Notes: generated by a model from the sequence alone, not told the origin. A stretch of DNA of 64,000 nucleotides from Rhizomucor pusillus (GCA_900175165.2 FWWN02000656.1:111318-175317), one strand, 5' to 3'; shown: positions 1 to 13,324, counted from the first letter of the stretch. Numbers and translations are program-made.

Positions 1-278
1 TGACCGTATGCAAGATACTGTCGTCGTTGATCTTTAGATCTTGAAATGGATTGGTCCGTGTCCGCTTCGGTTCCGGCTGTATGTTTCCGTTGTTAGCTCG
101 TTTCTTGTTCCCGTCATGCTGTTCGGGATCGGCGCCGGTAGCTATTGGTTCCTTTTCAGCTGGTGTCATTTAGAGAGAAACAGAGAATTGAAAGAAACGA
201 GAGGAGAATGTGCGGGGTGTCGGAGGAGGAGCAGAGGCTTGTTTTCCTTAGTTTCATATCTTTCCCCTCAAACTCGAC

Positions 279-818
279 ATGGCGATTCAGTTACTGCAGC
301 GATCCCGGCCAGTCCTTGCACGATCTAGCTTCCTGATCACAAAACGACATACGAGTGAGCAACATATAATAGTTGGGCAGGTTATTTTGAGTAGTGCTCA
401 CTAAGTTATTCTGACAGCTGGAGCGGCAGCGGCTATCGCCGACCCATTGAAGAAAGAACCTGCAGTCAAATCGGTGGAAGAAGAGAACAAGGAACAGGGA
501 TATACACATGGAGCATATCACTGGACGATGGAAAGAGCATCCGCAATAGCGTTAATACCGCTCATCAGCACCCAGTTCATTTACGGCGCACATCCAATCT
601 GTGACGGACTTTTGGGCGTCGTGCTGCCTTATCACATCTACCTCGGTTTCGACTCTTGCATTACCGACTATATACCAAAGCGAGTATATCCACGAATGCA
701 TCGTGTCGCAAATTGGACCTTGATGGGCACAACCGGTCTTGTCATGTGGGGATGCTTCGAATTCAATACAAACGACGTCGGTTTAACTGAAGCCATCCAA
801 CGCATCTGGACAGCATAG
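279..818 (+). CDS. SDH4: Succinate dehydrogenase membrane anchor subunit (CybS)
   Basis: Two exons, 279-354 and 418-818, joined by a GTGAGC...CAG intron, give a 158-residue protein. It is the small membrane anchor of complex II in the inner mitochondrial membrane, which carries electrons from succinate oxidation to ubiquinone. The N-terminus is rich in Arg and Ser with no acidic residue, as expected of a mitochondrial presequence. The mature part has three hydrophobic stretches. It also has the family's heme-side His (LPYHIYLG) and the Asp-Tyr of the quinone site (TDYIPKR). The exon-1 ATG is chosen because the main exon has no in-frame ATG before the conserved region and the splice phase fits exactly. 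The family call is firm; the presequence cleavage site is not predicted. Confidence 0.9.
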
Positions 819-1458
819 AGAGATCGATCAGTTTATTCAATTTATCGCAAACAATTTATAGATACTTTCAGAGAAGAAGATGAAAAATGTACAGATTAAT
901 AGCAAAGAAGCATGGGTCTCGCCGCAGTTTCTGATGAAAACGAACAACATACTCTGGCTTAATCAAAATCATTTTATTTACACAATTCACTCTATGTGCT
1001 TTTAAATATGGGTGACGTTCAGTTCATGTTGAGCAATAACAACGGCAACTATATCTCTATGAACCACTGTGAGGGGCTCAAAAGACGGTATAAATTATAT
1101 CTTACCTCATAGTATCTGTCATGCTTGTGATCGGCTGACAGATACTACTCAAAAATTCAAAATGTCAAAAATCCGACTTGTTGGATGTCTTGTATGCGCT
1201 GGGTGCGTGCTTTGACCAACTTGGTAAGGTTCCACCAAATACCACCCTTCTACTCCAATTGCAACAGCCCGTAGGAGGGGTAATAGGAACCACCGGCCTC
1301 TGCGGGCATTTTAGACCTGGAAAAGGGTAATATAAACTGATAAGTCATTTGGTGGATGAATTTATTACGCGCTAGGCGATCGAAAAGCGAGAATAAATGA
1401 GTTGGAGAAATTCAACGCTTGGGAAGATAGAATTATTCTGTGAAAAGAATGTATATTT
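819..1458. other. Convergent intergenic region
   Basis: This stretch lies between the 3' ends of SDH4 and the EDE1-like gene. It is moderately AT-rich. The only structure seen is the perfect inverted repeat at 1111-1146, listed separately. No coding exon is supported. Confidence 0.6.
1111..1146. repeat. Perfect 11-bp inverted repeat (hairpin)
   Basis: Arms AGTATCTGTCA (1111-1121) and TGACAGATACT (1136-1146) are exact reverse complements separated by 14 nt. It sits between two converging 3' ends, so it could fold in either 3' UTR or act as a processing or termination structure. It could also be a relic of a small inverted-repeat element. The function is inferred only. Confidence 0.7.
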
Positions 1459-4296
1459 TTACGAAAAGAACATGTCATCGAACGTTGGTTTTTTCTCTTT
1501 GCTAGTATTTTGAGAAGAGGAGGAGACATTGAATATATCATCGAAATTACTTGCGGTGCTGGATGGCATCTCTTGCTTTGCAGGTGCAGGACTTCCAAAT
1601 AAAGAATTCAATTCATCTTTCAGCGAACCGGTTCCTGATCCTGACGGAGCAGCTGGTGTGCTTGATTCTTCACTTTCCTCAAACGCAGATAGATCAAAAC
1701 CATATTTAGCAACAGACTTGGCCTGCGACGGCGACATGGTAGTTTTCACCGGCTGCTGCTGCTGTTGCTGCTGCTCTTGCTGTTGATTGCCAAATATAGG
1801 TGATCTTGCTAATGAAGGTGAGTTCATGTTCAAAGGAGCAGATTCGGCCGCCGGAGCTGGAGGCTTAGGAGAGGCGGGAGGATGTTGGGTGGTACTGGAA
1901 GATGAAGGAAACTCTGCGGTTGTCGGGGAGCTGAACTTTTGCTCAACGGTGGAGAGGTCAGGAAACTTGGCTTCAATATCACTGATGTCTATGTTGGGAG
2001 TGGTTGATCTAGCCTGCTTCTCTTCTTGAAGTCGATTCAATGTCATCATAGGAGAAGAAGACGTCGAAGAAGCCTTTCCGTCTTTGATGCTCGCAAACGG
2101 ATCATATGTCTTTTTGCTTGGTGATTGCGTATTGGCTGCAACTGAAGCTGAAGAGTTTGAGTTTTGAGCCGAGTCTGGCTGCGGCGCAGATGCAAATAAT
2201 TCTGTCGAGGGTGCGCTGGATAATGCAAAAAGATTGGCAACATCAATTTTGGGACTCTGTGCTGTCATGGATGCGATTTCTTCCTTGACTTGCTGCGTCT
2301 CATTCTGTGCACTTTCGGCTCGTTGTTTGAAATGCTTGCCCTCTTGCTTGTACATTTGAAGTTCTCGGATGAGATCCTCCTTTCTCTTTTTCTCTTGCTG
2401 CAGTTCATGCTCAGCATCCTGGGCTGCTTTTTTCAAAGCTTCCAATGCTTCCTTTTCGCGCTGGATCGTCTCTTGTAGTTCTTTCACAGCTTTTTGCTCG
2501 GCTTCTATTTGACTACGTAGCTGATCATTATGTTGTATTTGTGCTCGGGTATCGGCTCGTATGGATGACAAGTTATTTTCCAGTTCTGTACGCTGCAACC
2601 CAAGGTGCTGCCCTGCTGCAAATGGTATTTGTCCCGTTGGTTGCTGCATAATAGATTGTCCTGTTGGCTGTTGTGGGATAGGTTGCTGTTGTTGTTGCGG
2701 TTGTACAGCTGCTGAAGAGTCACCGAGACCCAGCAAGTCCATCTCATTAGAAGCTTGCTGCATGCCAGAAGCTTGAGGTGCTATCCCTGCATCTGAGCTT
2801 GCTAAGTGAGCAACTATTCCAATACATGTCATTCCAATGATTCGGACTCACCGATATTAATATTGGTCAGCATATTAGGTATTTGTTCGCCTGCTAAACG
2901 TCTATCAATCAAATGCATAGCTACTGCAAATTGCTGCAAATCCAGGTGACCGGCCTGCTTGGTGTCAGCAAGATCCCAGATGCGTGCCAGCTCGCTGGAC
3001 GGTAATTTCGAGTGACCAAAAAAGTGCACTGCATCGGACCCTGTCAAATTCAGATTTAGTGGATGACACGCAGCTTTTAAAACTTGATTCAACTTACCCG
3101 ATATTACACCGGTTTGATTGGTATCTAGTTTCTCAAAAAAGGATCTGTATTTTGCAAATTCATCGCGGGATATAGATATTTCGCTTCCATTCGGCATCGG
3201 TAAACGAGTGTTAGATAGTGTCGATGGTGTTCCAGTAGCGTGCCGTCTGAGTGTAGGAGATGCTGATAACTTTGACAAATTTGGTGACATGGCTCGTTCT
3301 GAAGCGGCGGCAGCGTAAATAGATGCTGACAACGAAGTTGGTAAAGGATATCCAGATATAACTCGATTAATATAATGCATTGCAATTATAAATTCAGTCT
3401 GATTCAAAGTTCCTGATTTGCGTGTATCGGCAAGTGTCCAAATCTGATGAAGTATGGAAGGCGCCAAATTGGACCGTAGAAACACTGTTTTTGCCTTTTC
3501 ACCTAGCACCATACATCAGACTTGTATGTTTCAGCCTTTCGAAGACATCCTATATGCCAACCTGTCAAGATTCCATCTACAGGACCTGCAGATTGAAAAA
3601 CTGCAATGTATTTGGAACGTTCATCTGGATTTATCGTATCGCTTCCCCCCGCAGATCCCGTAGCTGATAAGCTAGGACTTGACGGTGTGGTCGTTCGAGC
3701 TGGTGTTGCTGGCGGTCGAAAATGGACATTCTCAAACTGGGGAGGTGGTACTAGAAAGTTCTAGGATAAGGCACGACTAATCCCAAAGTTGGTTATTTTT
3801 CTCACTAACCTGCTGTCGTTAGCACAGGACTAGCTGGCATAATTCCATGCTGAGCACAGGCTATCAATTTCAGAGCTATGCTAAATTCTCTGTCTGTCAA
3901 GAAGCCTCGCTTGTCTTGATCGGCCACCTCCCAAATCTTGACAAAGTCAAGTTAGCAGCAAGATCTTCAAAGGTCAATCACCCGAAGCTCACTTCATTTA
4001 AAATCTTTTGTGGTATGTCAGCTTTCTTGAAGAAGGCCAAGGCCTCGTCTTTTAGGAGAATGCCTTTACGCTCGGCATCTGCCGCCCTGAACAGCTCTGC
4101 GTAAGTTCCTCTTTCCTCGGCAGCAAGAGATTGCTTCCAAGCCTCTAGAGACACGATGGTATTTGAGTGACAGACGAAGAATGAGTAGAATCCCAGAGAC
4201 TAAATTACCAGAAGGACCAGATTGCATGACTTGATGGTGTAGTTGTCTGCCAAAAAGATGGAGGAGGCGCTTGTTGCTCCGCCATGTCTTATGCAA
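1459..4296 (-). CDS. EDE1: EH-domain endocytic scaffold, Ede1/Eps15-like
   Basis: Six exons are proposed: 4296-4209, 4144-3993, 3936-3810, 3750-3562, 3502-2852 and 2801-1459, about 849 residues. The family recruits clathrin adaptors and nucleates early endocytic sites at the plasma membrane. Three EH domains lie in the N-terminal half; each has the calcium-loop pattern and a W-x-[LV]-AD core (IWEVADQDKRG, IWTLADTRKSG, IWDLADTKQAG). A long heptad coiled coil follows at roughly residues 475-590, then a low-complexity tail rich in Ser, Pro and Gln ending FDDMFFS. This is the Ede1/Eps15 order; a UBA domain is not evident. The start is uncertain. The ATG at 4296 fits the first splice phase, while the ATG at 4285 gives a more natural N-terminus but does not. 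Downstream exon phases all agree. Confidence 0.85.
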
Positions 4297-4506
4297 AAAT
4301 TCGGGTTAAGCATGAACGTCCGATCAGCGATCGCTGTTTGCTTTGATATACTGTGGCCCAAGACTTAAGTCCATGCATCATCCCACGCAGTATCTTAAAC
4401 GTCATGATTATTCTGTCTAATTCCTCCTGCTTGAAACCAGTTTGATTGGAACGCCTGTTTGAGTGGCGTTTGAAAATCAACAACCTTGTGTCGAAACTTC
4501 CAAGTC

Positions 4507-5766
4507 ATGGATCGCTTTTTCTCCTTTCTTGATCCCACATTTTCATATTCCTCAATGGCACGAATGGAAACTTTGCAAAAAATAGCCAACGTGCTAGTCT
4601 ACGTTTACCTGTTAACGACCACCGGTTATACGGTGTTCGCAAAAGGCCGCATAGCGGATATCTTCCATGGATATCAGACGTAAGTCTACAGCTAAGAATG
4701 GTACAGAAGGAAAGCGATTACTGACATAGGGTGACAATTCAGATACTTTGACCCAGGCAAATACTGTGTATTTTCATCAATGATGGGCTTATATTTACTT
4801 GTAGATATCCTGCACGATTTAGCAACGTGGGTATTTCTACTTTGGTCGCTTATCCACCTTCTGCTTGCTGGTTTCGTCATCTATCAATGGTCAGAAGCTG
4901 CAAACGAAGCCGCTATGCAAGGAGTCGGTTGGCAATTTATCATTTCTGCTCTGTTAAACTCCCTTTGGTTCGCGTTATTGGTAAAGCTATCGTGATGCAA
5001 ATAATGCATTATTGACGTAGCATGCACGATTAACCACGTGAAAATATGCAGGAAAATCACAGACCCATCTTGGCATTTTTTGTCAGTTTGCTGCTCGTCG
5101 GCTCTGTTTCTGTTATCTACTGCAAGTATTTAGACTTTTTATATACGAGGCTTTTCCTCCTAACATCGATGCTTTCCTGTAGACAATCTGGAAGCTAATC
5201 ATCCTACGCAAACATGGCTTGATAAATTGTTTCTCCATGCACCGTTCTCTCTTTGGCATGGCTTCACCGTATTTCTAGCGGTAGTTAACGGCTTTGTCGC
5301 GTTTACAAAAGTCAAGAAGAATGCTGATGGGGATATCATATCTCCTGACTTGCTGCATTTGATCCTCGTTTACGCGGCGCTGATCTTTCTTGCTCTCACA
5401 GCCATCGGATATGTCCAGTATAAGCATGAGAAAGGAGACTTGACTTCTGCGTGGGCGATTGCATTTGGTCTCTGGGCCGTCTTTGCCAAAGTAAGCAAGA
5501 TCATCCATTCTACTTAGAGATATATGGAACAATAGCACTGACATGGTTTTGCAGCAAACAGATCCATTGATTCATTGGCCAACTTTGGCAGCTGCCCTTC
5601 TGACAACGCTCTGGCCAGCCAAGGTAAGAAGAGCAATTAACGTTGGCGTTGATGGAATCGCTTATTTTATGAACTTTTCATTCTATTGCTGCTGTAGCCT
5701 TATCTTTACAGCATGATGGGAATAAGCACCAGGTCTTCGGAGAGTGCCCCTCTGCTATCTACTTAG
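4507..5766 (+). CDS. Multi-pass membrane protein, TspO/MBR-related-looking
   Basis: Six exons (4507-4679, 4743-4980, 5052-5121, 5183-5490, 5555-5623, 5698-5766) encode 308 residues with about eight hydrophobic helices and almost no soluble domain. The segment HAPFSLWHGF and the Trp/Asn-rich helix ends (NSLWFALL, IHWPTLAAALLTTLWPAK) recall the large TspO/MBR-related membrane proteins, which have a (V/A)PFSLYLGW motif. That resemblance was judged by eye and is not proof. The substrate and compartment are unknown. The third intron must use a GC donor (GCAAGT at 5122), because the nearby GT at 5126 leads into a stop. The short C-terminal tail is Ser-rich and hydrophilic. Exon phases are consistent throughout, so the gene is real even if the family is not settled. 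Confidence 0.75.
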
Positions 5767-6418
5767 GCAACGTGAAATGTCTCAATAAATGCAACTCTTG
5801 CTCTATAGCTTTGTAGTAATTTTGAAGCAATAAACTAGCATTCGCTTGAAAATTTCTCGACAGAGCTGTAAATATATTTGATCTTTGATTATGCATTAGA
5901 TGCGTGCAAACAATTTTTTCCAAAAGCAATGTCGCGTTTTGTGAAATTTTATAATACATTTATATACCAAAACGACAAATTGCAGCGACATTAATTTTTA
6001 CAAAAAGGTGTATAATGCTTTTTGCTCTCTGTCCATCAAATTTAATCCAATAACCGCAGGAAAGGCAAACATTTGAGACACCTAATTCCGTATTACCTAG
6101 AAAGTAACCAAACTATATGCCTCGATCCTTGCTGCACCTATAGACATACAGCATATCAAGCTGGAGATGCTTTAAACTGCTCATTTCATGGATCAGTTAG
6201 TTTGGAGACAGTCAAGTTTCTTTTTCGAACGAGTGGCATCCATTGACATGCTGTCTGCACAGCAGCCCACGTCTTTGGAAGGCCACACTTGAGCTATGCC
6301 CCAGACAATAGAATAACTGATTGTCGCGCTCCAAATTCTACAGTGCAGCGATTCAACGTCAGATTTTGCAATCCCAAATTTGCCAATTTCCAGCACATCC
6401 CCTTTTCCCTCTCCACAC
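5767..6418. other. Intergenic region with one repeat copy
   Basis: This is the AT-rich 3' flank of the membrane-protein gene and the upstream region of NUP54. It contains one copy of the dispersed repeat at 5919-6015. No coding exon is supported. Confidence 0.6.
5919..6015. repeat. Dispersed ~97-bp repeat, copy A
   Basis: The segment is about 90% identical by eye to 57272-57368, in the same orientation. Inside it, AATGTCGC (5928-5935) and GCGACATT (5985-5992) are perfect 8-bp inverted ends around an AT-rich core. That is the shape of a miniature inverted-repeat element or the end of a larger transposon. No target-site duplication or transposase is seen. Confidence 0.75.
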
Positions 6419-8358
6419 ATGGCATTCAACTTTGGTTCCAGTATGAGCCAACCAGCATCAGGGTTCGGTTCTACAGGTCCTACAACGCAAAGATCTCTTG
6501 CAACTATTACGATCTAACAATACGTGCTTATTCTAGGCTCAACCTTTGGTGCATCGACGCACAGCGCGGCAGGTACGCTGTTTGGCGCCGGTACTGGACA
6601 AAGCAACGCGACCTTTGGCAACACATCGACCACAAACAACACACCGGCTGGTACGTTGTTTGGCTCCGGCTCAGGTAACAAGTCATGCGTCATCGCACTT
6701 GTGGAATCTAGCTTATCGCTTTGCTTATGATAGCAACTGGCGGCGGCTTTGGGTCGACGACGAGCACTGCCGGCGGAACGACGGGCTTTGGATCAACAGC
6801 GGCAACCAGTGCCCCAGGGACAGGCTTCGGCTTTGGAGGAACTAACATTGGTACTGGATTCGGTAATACATCCACCGCATCGACCGGTTTCGGTACAAAC
6901 GCCAATACTGCATTCGGCAAGCCTGCTACCACTGGCTTTGGAGCAACAGGCACCAACACTGGCTTCGGTGCAAATACAAATACGGGATTCGGCACAGGCA
7001 CGAGCACCGTATTCGGTAGCGCCACAGGAACAGGGTTTGGCACTGGAGGAGGATTTGGATTTGGAGGACAACAACAGCAACAGCAGCAACAACAACAACC
7101 ATCAATGGGTTCTAGTTTCTCATTCGGTAGCGGATTTGGATCTACAGGCGCAACAAATTCATTATATGGTAAGAGCGCTTAGGAGACTATATATCCGAGA
7201 CGATTGCGTTAAGGGCTCACCGGAAATCGTAGGTTCATCACAGCAACAACAAAACGCTCAGCAACAATTGATACCCGACCAACAATCCAAAAGACCATGG
7301 CAACAGTTTGCTATGTTCAGAGGAAAATGGGATCCTTCTTCATCGTTCTGCGTATTCAAAGTAAGATTGGTCTCATTAAAATATTCGGAAACGCGTTATA
7401 TATGCTAAATACGGATTTATACAGCATTATTTTTACAACGTAGTGGCGCCAACCGAACGACACTTGTACGTGTGTCCACCAAACCAGACGGAAGAAGCTT
7501 GGCAAGAAGCAATGCGTAGAAGCCCTGATCCCAATACGTACGTGTGTCTGAGCATTGTAGCAGGGCGATCGATTTCCTAACGCAAACGAAAATTTCAGCA
7601 TGGTTCCTGTGCTTGCCTTTGGATTTGAAGATAACCTAAAACGCATGAGAGTGCAGGAGCAAGCTAAAGCTGCGCTCCAAGAAAGATTAGAGGCAAGTTT
7701 GACGATTCAAGGTATAGAAATAACTTCCTGATTTCAAATGACTATAGGAAGCAACCCAGCGCTTTTTGGCTGTACAGCAACAACATAATTTGAGCACCAC
7801 AATCCGTCTTGAAGAACAGAAGCGGCAACAAATTAATTTGACACGACGTTTAATAAGAGTAAGGCAACTCGAGTCTATCTCTTTACAAAGTGTATTTAAA
7901 TGAACATATCCTTCTAGCTGCTTCGAACCGTACAAATCTTACGATACAAGGGCTTGCCAATTCAAGAAACCGAGGAGAGACTTATCCAACAGTTGAAGAA
8001 TTTATCGATAGCACCAGAAAGTCCTGAACGCTTAGATATGGCTTTGCGAGAGGCATACGCACGTTTGCAGAACTGTAAGCGGGAGCAAGCCATGGCTGAT
8101 GAAAACTCTGCAGAAACATGGGTACCAGTCAGTCTGGAAGCTATGAATAATCTTGAAAAGGTAAGACGCCAGAATTCGCATTAATCACAGCATAGTAGGA
8201 TCTTGACCTGCTCTCGATAGATAATCAACGATCGTCAAGAAGAGATTCGCCAGCTCACGGATATTCTTTTGAAGGATTTGGAAACATTGGAAACGTACAG
8301 AGTCAGTTTGAAAAATCGTAAGAATGTAGAGCGGCCAAACTCTTCATTTATGGCCTGA
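6419..8358 (+). CDS. NUP54: Nucleoporin Nup54/Nup57, FG repeat
   Basis: Nine exons (6419-6476, 6537-6674, 6734-7168, 7233-7360, 7425-7537, 7599-7692, 7748-7858, 7918-8160, 8221-8358) give 485 residues, close to human Nup54 and yeast Nup57. The N-terminal ~210 residues are GLFG/FG repeats (GFG, TFG, LFG) followed by a Gln run. The remainder is the alpha-helical Nup54 domain (QLLIPDQQ-like linker, FYNVVAP, then coiled coils LEEQKRQQ and IINDRQEEIRQL). It forms the central channel of the nuclear pore with Nup62 and Nup58. The intron at 7693 needs a GC donor (GAG|GCAAGT), because the only GT alternative changes the coiled-coil frame. An alternative donor near 8318 would change only the last dozen codons. 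Confidence 0.88.
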
Positions 8359-8446
8359 AATTAAAGAGGGTCCTATCCGACATCCAAAAAGTGTAACAAT
8401 CCTAAGTATACTTTATTTTTTGTTTTTCTTGTATTTGGCAAAGCAT

Positions 8447-11400
8447 TTACAGTGCACTGGCAACCTTTTGTTTGATCTCCAGAATGGTATTGACAAACTC
8501 AGTGTTGCTACGAAAGAATTGTTGGTTAGCGACGGTTTTCAAAAGAAACCACTCTCCCTGCTTACTTTAGATTTTCAGAATTTGCAGCAGACAAATTAAA
8601 TATACCGGCCATCATTTGCTCTGCTACAGCTTGCGTTACACTTGGAGGAAAATCTCGCAAAAGTCCTAAGCATTTCAGGATATCATCTTGCATTTGTTCC
8701 TAATAAACGCATGTAAGATTTTCATTATTGTACATGTCTTATCAATTGCTTACTTTGCCTGCAAAGCTGATGCACAGTCGTAAAAGCGCAACGACAGCTC
8801 GCTCTACTACCAAAGCACTTTGCTTGTCAGCATAATCTAGAATGCCAAAAATGTATTTCATGGTATATGGCCTAAAAGCTTGGTTATCAAGGGATTCCCA
8901 ATAGTTGTTTGTGTTGATACATACCAGACAATTTCTATGCGGTCAGAATTTCTAAGTGTAATAGTGACGATGAATTCCAGAAAGAGGACAGTAACAGGAT
9001 CGTAAGGTATCGTCGTCTTCGATTCTTCTATGGCTTTAGCATCATATCCGACTTGCTGGATGCTGCTCACCAGTGCGATTAATGGATCTGTATCCAGATT
9101 GCTATTTCTCCATTAAGTTACTCGTCTTCAACTAGAATAATTTAGTACACTAACCTCATTTCTGACAGAAGTTCTTCCAGCTTGCACGCCGTTATACAAT
9201 CCACGGCGCACATAGTACTTTCTACTTCCTCCTCCGTTGGGTCTGCGCGGTAAGATTCGTCACTCGAGTATGGTGATAGTAGGTAAGATGACAGGGTCGA
9301 AAGCAAAGAACCATCTCGTCGATTCTGCTGTTTTGATGGTGGCGGGCTCTTTGGTTTCAAAGGTATGCTCGTTGTGCCAGACACAAAATCCTCCACCTGC
9401 AGCATTGAGCCGGGTAGCAGCGAATTAACAAAAAGATTGTGGATAATTTCAAGTATCTTCTTCCAGCTTTTGCGCATAGAGTTGCCGTGTCGCATGATTA
9501 TAGTAAACACAACTACAGCTGCAAGCTGGCCTTTGTAGTTTCGTCCAAATTGCACTGCGAGATTACTAACGACATAGGTTTGTCCTGCAACATCCACGAT
9601 AGGATCCGGCAGTGAGCTCCGGTTATCGGCAGTTTCCAAAAGACCTGTCATTGTTGCAAGGTTGACAACGATCGCGTCAAAAACGTTGTATAATTCAAAA
9701 TGTGCAGACAGCATTGCACACTGATGGAAGCCCGAAATAGCCTTTTGTAAAGTGTTATCATCTTGCGCAGTATCGAATGCTATTACATGTTTCGGATTAG
9801 CTTGCATATATCCAATGCTAACGCTTTTCCGTACCATATGCAATGGCCGCTAAAGCGGGTTTCCATGCTAGTTTGAATATATCTTTATCGTATGCCGAAG
9901 TATCGCATACAACGAAGGGTCCAGATGTTTGTGACCGATGCAACAGTTGCTTCCAGGCATAGTTGAAACCAAGACGACCTTCATGCTCTTCAGGCATAAC
10001 GATTTCATCCTGACGAATTGCTTCGTAGATAGCGCTCTTTTGATCCATGTTAATAGGTGGGTTTCGAATCTTCTTGAATAACTTACAAGATGCTCTTTTG
10101 GGAAATCCTTGCCATCATTGACACCCCGAAGATTGCGCATGTAGTCATCCAAAGTCATCCGCCGCTAATGTCGATTAATGAGAAATCTCAACATTCACAG
10201 TAAATCATATACTTACCCGCACTTGTGGATTATGCTGGTCTGTATTCAGCATTATTATGGAGTAGGCCAAAAGTTGAGCGGCCTCAGGATTTGCAATTTC
10301 CGGCGGCGAAGATTCATAAAAGACCTCAGCAAAGGTATCTGTTACGCGCATAATCTGCTGCGACTCGCCAGGTAACCGGAATGTTTCCAGAACCATTCTG
10401 AGAGCTTCATCCATACGTTTCTATCTGAAACTTAGAATTTTGAGGTCTCAAAATTTGCAATAAAGATACTTACTCCGCTAAAGTCAAACTGGCGCATAAA
10501 GACCTGAAGTAATGGAAGATTGTCAGGTTTACCGAGGTATTCTCCAAGAGTCTTCTTATTGAGTTGCTGCGTCGATCGCAAAAAGTGTGCAAGGCTGACC
10601 GTTGTATCTCCATTCTCATCAGCCACTACAATGTTGTTCTCTAGAGCATACGTTACAAATCGGTCCTTTTGCGTTAGACAAATATATTCTAATTACCTAT
10701 CAAAAACTTGATACCCTTCTTGGGACTCTCATTGAACAACGTCGCGCCTTCCAAAATCAATCTCTTCCTTGCTTTTCTTTCCAGTAATTCTTTGCTGGAA
10801 GTCAACTGTAGAGAAAAGATTTTCAGTATGTATGTATATGTGAACGGAAACTTTGGATACTCGATTACCTGTCCACCTTGAACTCCAGGATTCTTTATGT
10901 AACAATTGCATTCAGCGTTGTGAGATACAGATGTTTCTATGGATGATAATTCTTACCTCAGAATTGATTCGCTCCACCATGTGACTGATGAATAACAATA
11001 GGGTATCCAGGCACAGAAAGTGTGAATTGAAGGCAACGAAACCAGTCGGGTCAGGGAAAGAGTTCTGATGTAACATATTAATATAACTGATCTGCAAACC
11101 ATTCTCTAAAAAATGATTCATACTCTGCTTAAAAACTGGATTGTTTCTTCAAACAAGTCGCCACAAGAAAGATCGCAGTCATAGTTGAACCAAAGATCGA
11201 CCATGAAGCTTGGTATCCGCGCGCATTGAAGTAGACATTCCAGTAACAATTCCCGAATTTCTGGTGAAACTGGCGTGTAATCTGATCCTACAGTTTTGTT
11301 CGATCGTGCATAAATGCTAGGTGATGCGCTTCGAATCTCAACATGCCGGGAGTCTCCGTTTTCCTTGGTAGTGTGTACGAGTGATATGTTGCCTTCTTCG

Positions 11401-13324
11401 TCCACATCAACCTTGAATCCTCTGCTGTTGTTTCCAGATGGTGGTGAAAGACGTTCGATCAGGAAAAATAAGAATAACTCTTGCTGCAGCTTGAGATGTG
11501 GTCGCATGGTATCCAGCACGTTAGAAATTACACGCAAGGTTAGGGATAGCAATGGAGTTGAATCAGATTTCGCGAGCTAGATCATTTTGGCTTAGGATCA
11601 GATTCGACAAAATCTTTAGGCATATGTTAATAATAAATCTACCTGGAAAAGATATTTGCAAAAGTCATCAGCAACCAAGTTCCGTAGACTCTCAAAGCGA
11701 CTAATACTTCGTCCGCCAACTTCGAAGGCGACATTTAAAATGCTGAGAGCCATTATCCGCATGGAGTCTGTATGTTTATGTTCATGAGGATTCAACAGCG
11801 ATATCAATACGCGCAATAGCTCTTTGATTGCGGGTAATCCGTATGGGCGCAGACGAGTTCCTTCTATATCTGAATTCATTAGCGAATACTCAATAGCATT
11901 AAAATGGCTGAGGACGCATCCAAACCTGTCGTTTCGCCTATCTCTGCTTGATTGGATACTACATTGTTATTTTCATCGTCCCCAGATGTCGATGGGCTTT
12001 CCGCTGCGGCGACGTTGCTTGTTTCTCCATTACTATTTCGTTCCACCACGCGAAATTCGGTGAGTACAGTTTCTGTCTGCTCATTGTCATTTTCTGCAGA
12101 AGTGGGTGCAGGGGAAGGTGATGGTCTTGGTGCGCTCATATGCGGTGAGGCTATGTCTTTATTGACTTCGTCTTTAGGCGTTTCAGCTGGTGTGTCAACG
12201 TATACCCATTCTTCTTCCAACGATTTTAATCTAGAAATAAAACTTTAACACACAATGAAGCAGTTCATTCCTTCTTCTCTTACCTCTCGAACATAGAGAT
12301 TACCATATTTATCATCACATGTTCTGCTGATCTGCGCAGCATTTCTATGCAAACATTACAATCTTCGAAATAAAATGACAACTCCAAACGTCAATGTTTA
12401 CCTGATAATCGCATTTGACAGCACATGCTCAATCCGGTTTCCATCATCTCGCATACAGCCTCGTCACTGAGCACTTGCCCGCACTCGCTCGTCAATGCCA
12501 TCTCCAAAACCTGAAGCATCCGTAATAGCACAAGTTCGTCAGATGCTGCATCAGAAGCTTCGAATTTGCAATGTGTTGCTGCAGTGGATAATGTATTCAT
12601 AGCAAATGCTATACTTGGATTATGCAGACCTAAACGAATTATGATAAGAGACGAACGCTATTCTTTACGGAACAGAATACTTACCAATGATGCCATAATG
12701 CAAAAATTTCTCGATACTGCTCAATGCTGTCGCGGCGATTGGGCCTGTCGTATTGCCTGATCGTATAACTTCCAGGAATGGGTTCAATAGAATCGACGCA
12801 TCTAGCTCGGCGACGTCTTTAAAATTCACTTTAGTTTTATTTTTGATCGATTGCTTGCATATATTTTCAGATGTTTACCCTGAACTGTTCCCAAATACTC
12901 TCTCAAACTGGTGAATTTCTCCATCAATGGATTTTCCTAGTCAAATTGTTAGTAAGTCATGACGATATATATGAGCATTTCAGTACCTGTTTTCGTGCCT
13001 GTGCTTCCTTGGGGCCCATATGTCCTTGGCGCAGACCCATACTCGATCCCAGTCTTCCCATATTGAGGTCACTAACGTTCATTCCGGACCACCGTGCATT
13101 CTTGCGCATTGCACTAGTGACAACTAGTAATACAATATGAGCTTTGTGAGCTATCCTTTCTTAACGTTGCAGCCCTGCATACCAATGATCTCTGCATGGA
13201 CTAATTGTGACCAAGTGAGCTCTGCTTTGATTCGATGGACGATCGCAAAGGAGTTCCCTGTCTCTATCGGGGATGGCGAAACAAGCGGCGCATTACCGCT
13301 GTCGGATGAACTGGCGGTTGTCAT
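8447..13324 (-). CDS. GEA1: Sec7-domain Arf guanine-nucleotide exchange factor, GBF/Gea type
   Basis: A multi-exon gene of roughly 1,400 residues, a normal length for Gea1/2 and GBF1. It activates Arf1 on Golgi membranes to drive COPI coat assembly. The N-terminal DCB region has the family motif VTSAMRKNARWSGM (exon from 13123). An acidic Ser/Thr-rich linker (around 11.9-12.2 kb) precedes the HUS region (NNSRGFKVDVDEEGN, around 11.4 kb). The Sec7 domain spans about 10.8-10.0 kb and carries the catalytic glutamate in FRLPGESQQI plus LAYSIIMLNTDQHNP. HDS helices follow to the stop at 8447. The start at 13324 is the first Met that leaves a short DCB lead; an in-frame Met at 13429 is an alternative. 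The 3' end converges on NUP54 with only 88 bp between stops. Confidence 0.9.
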
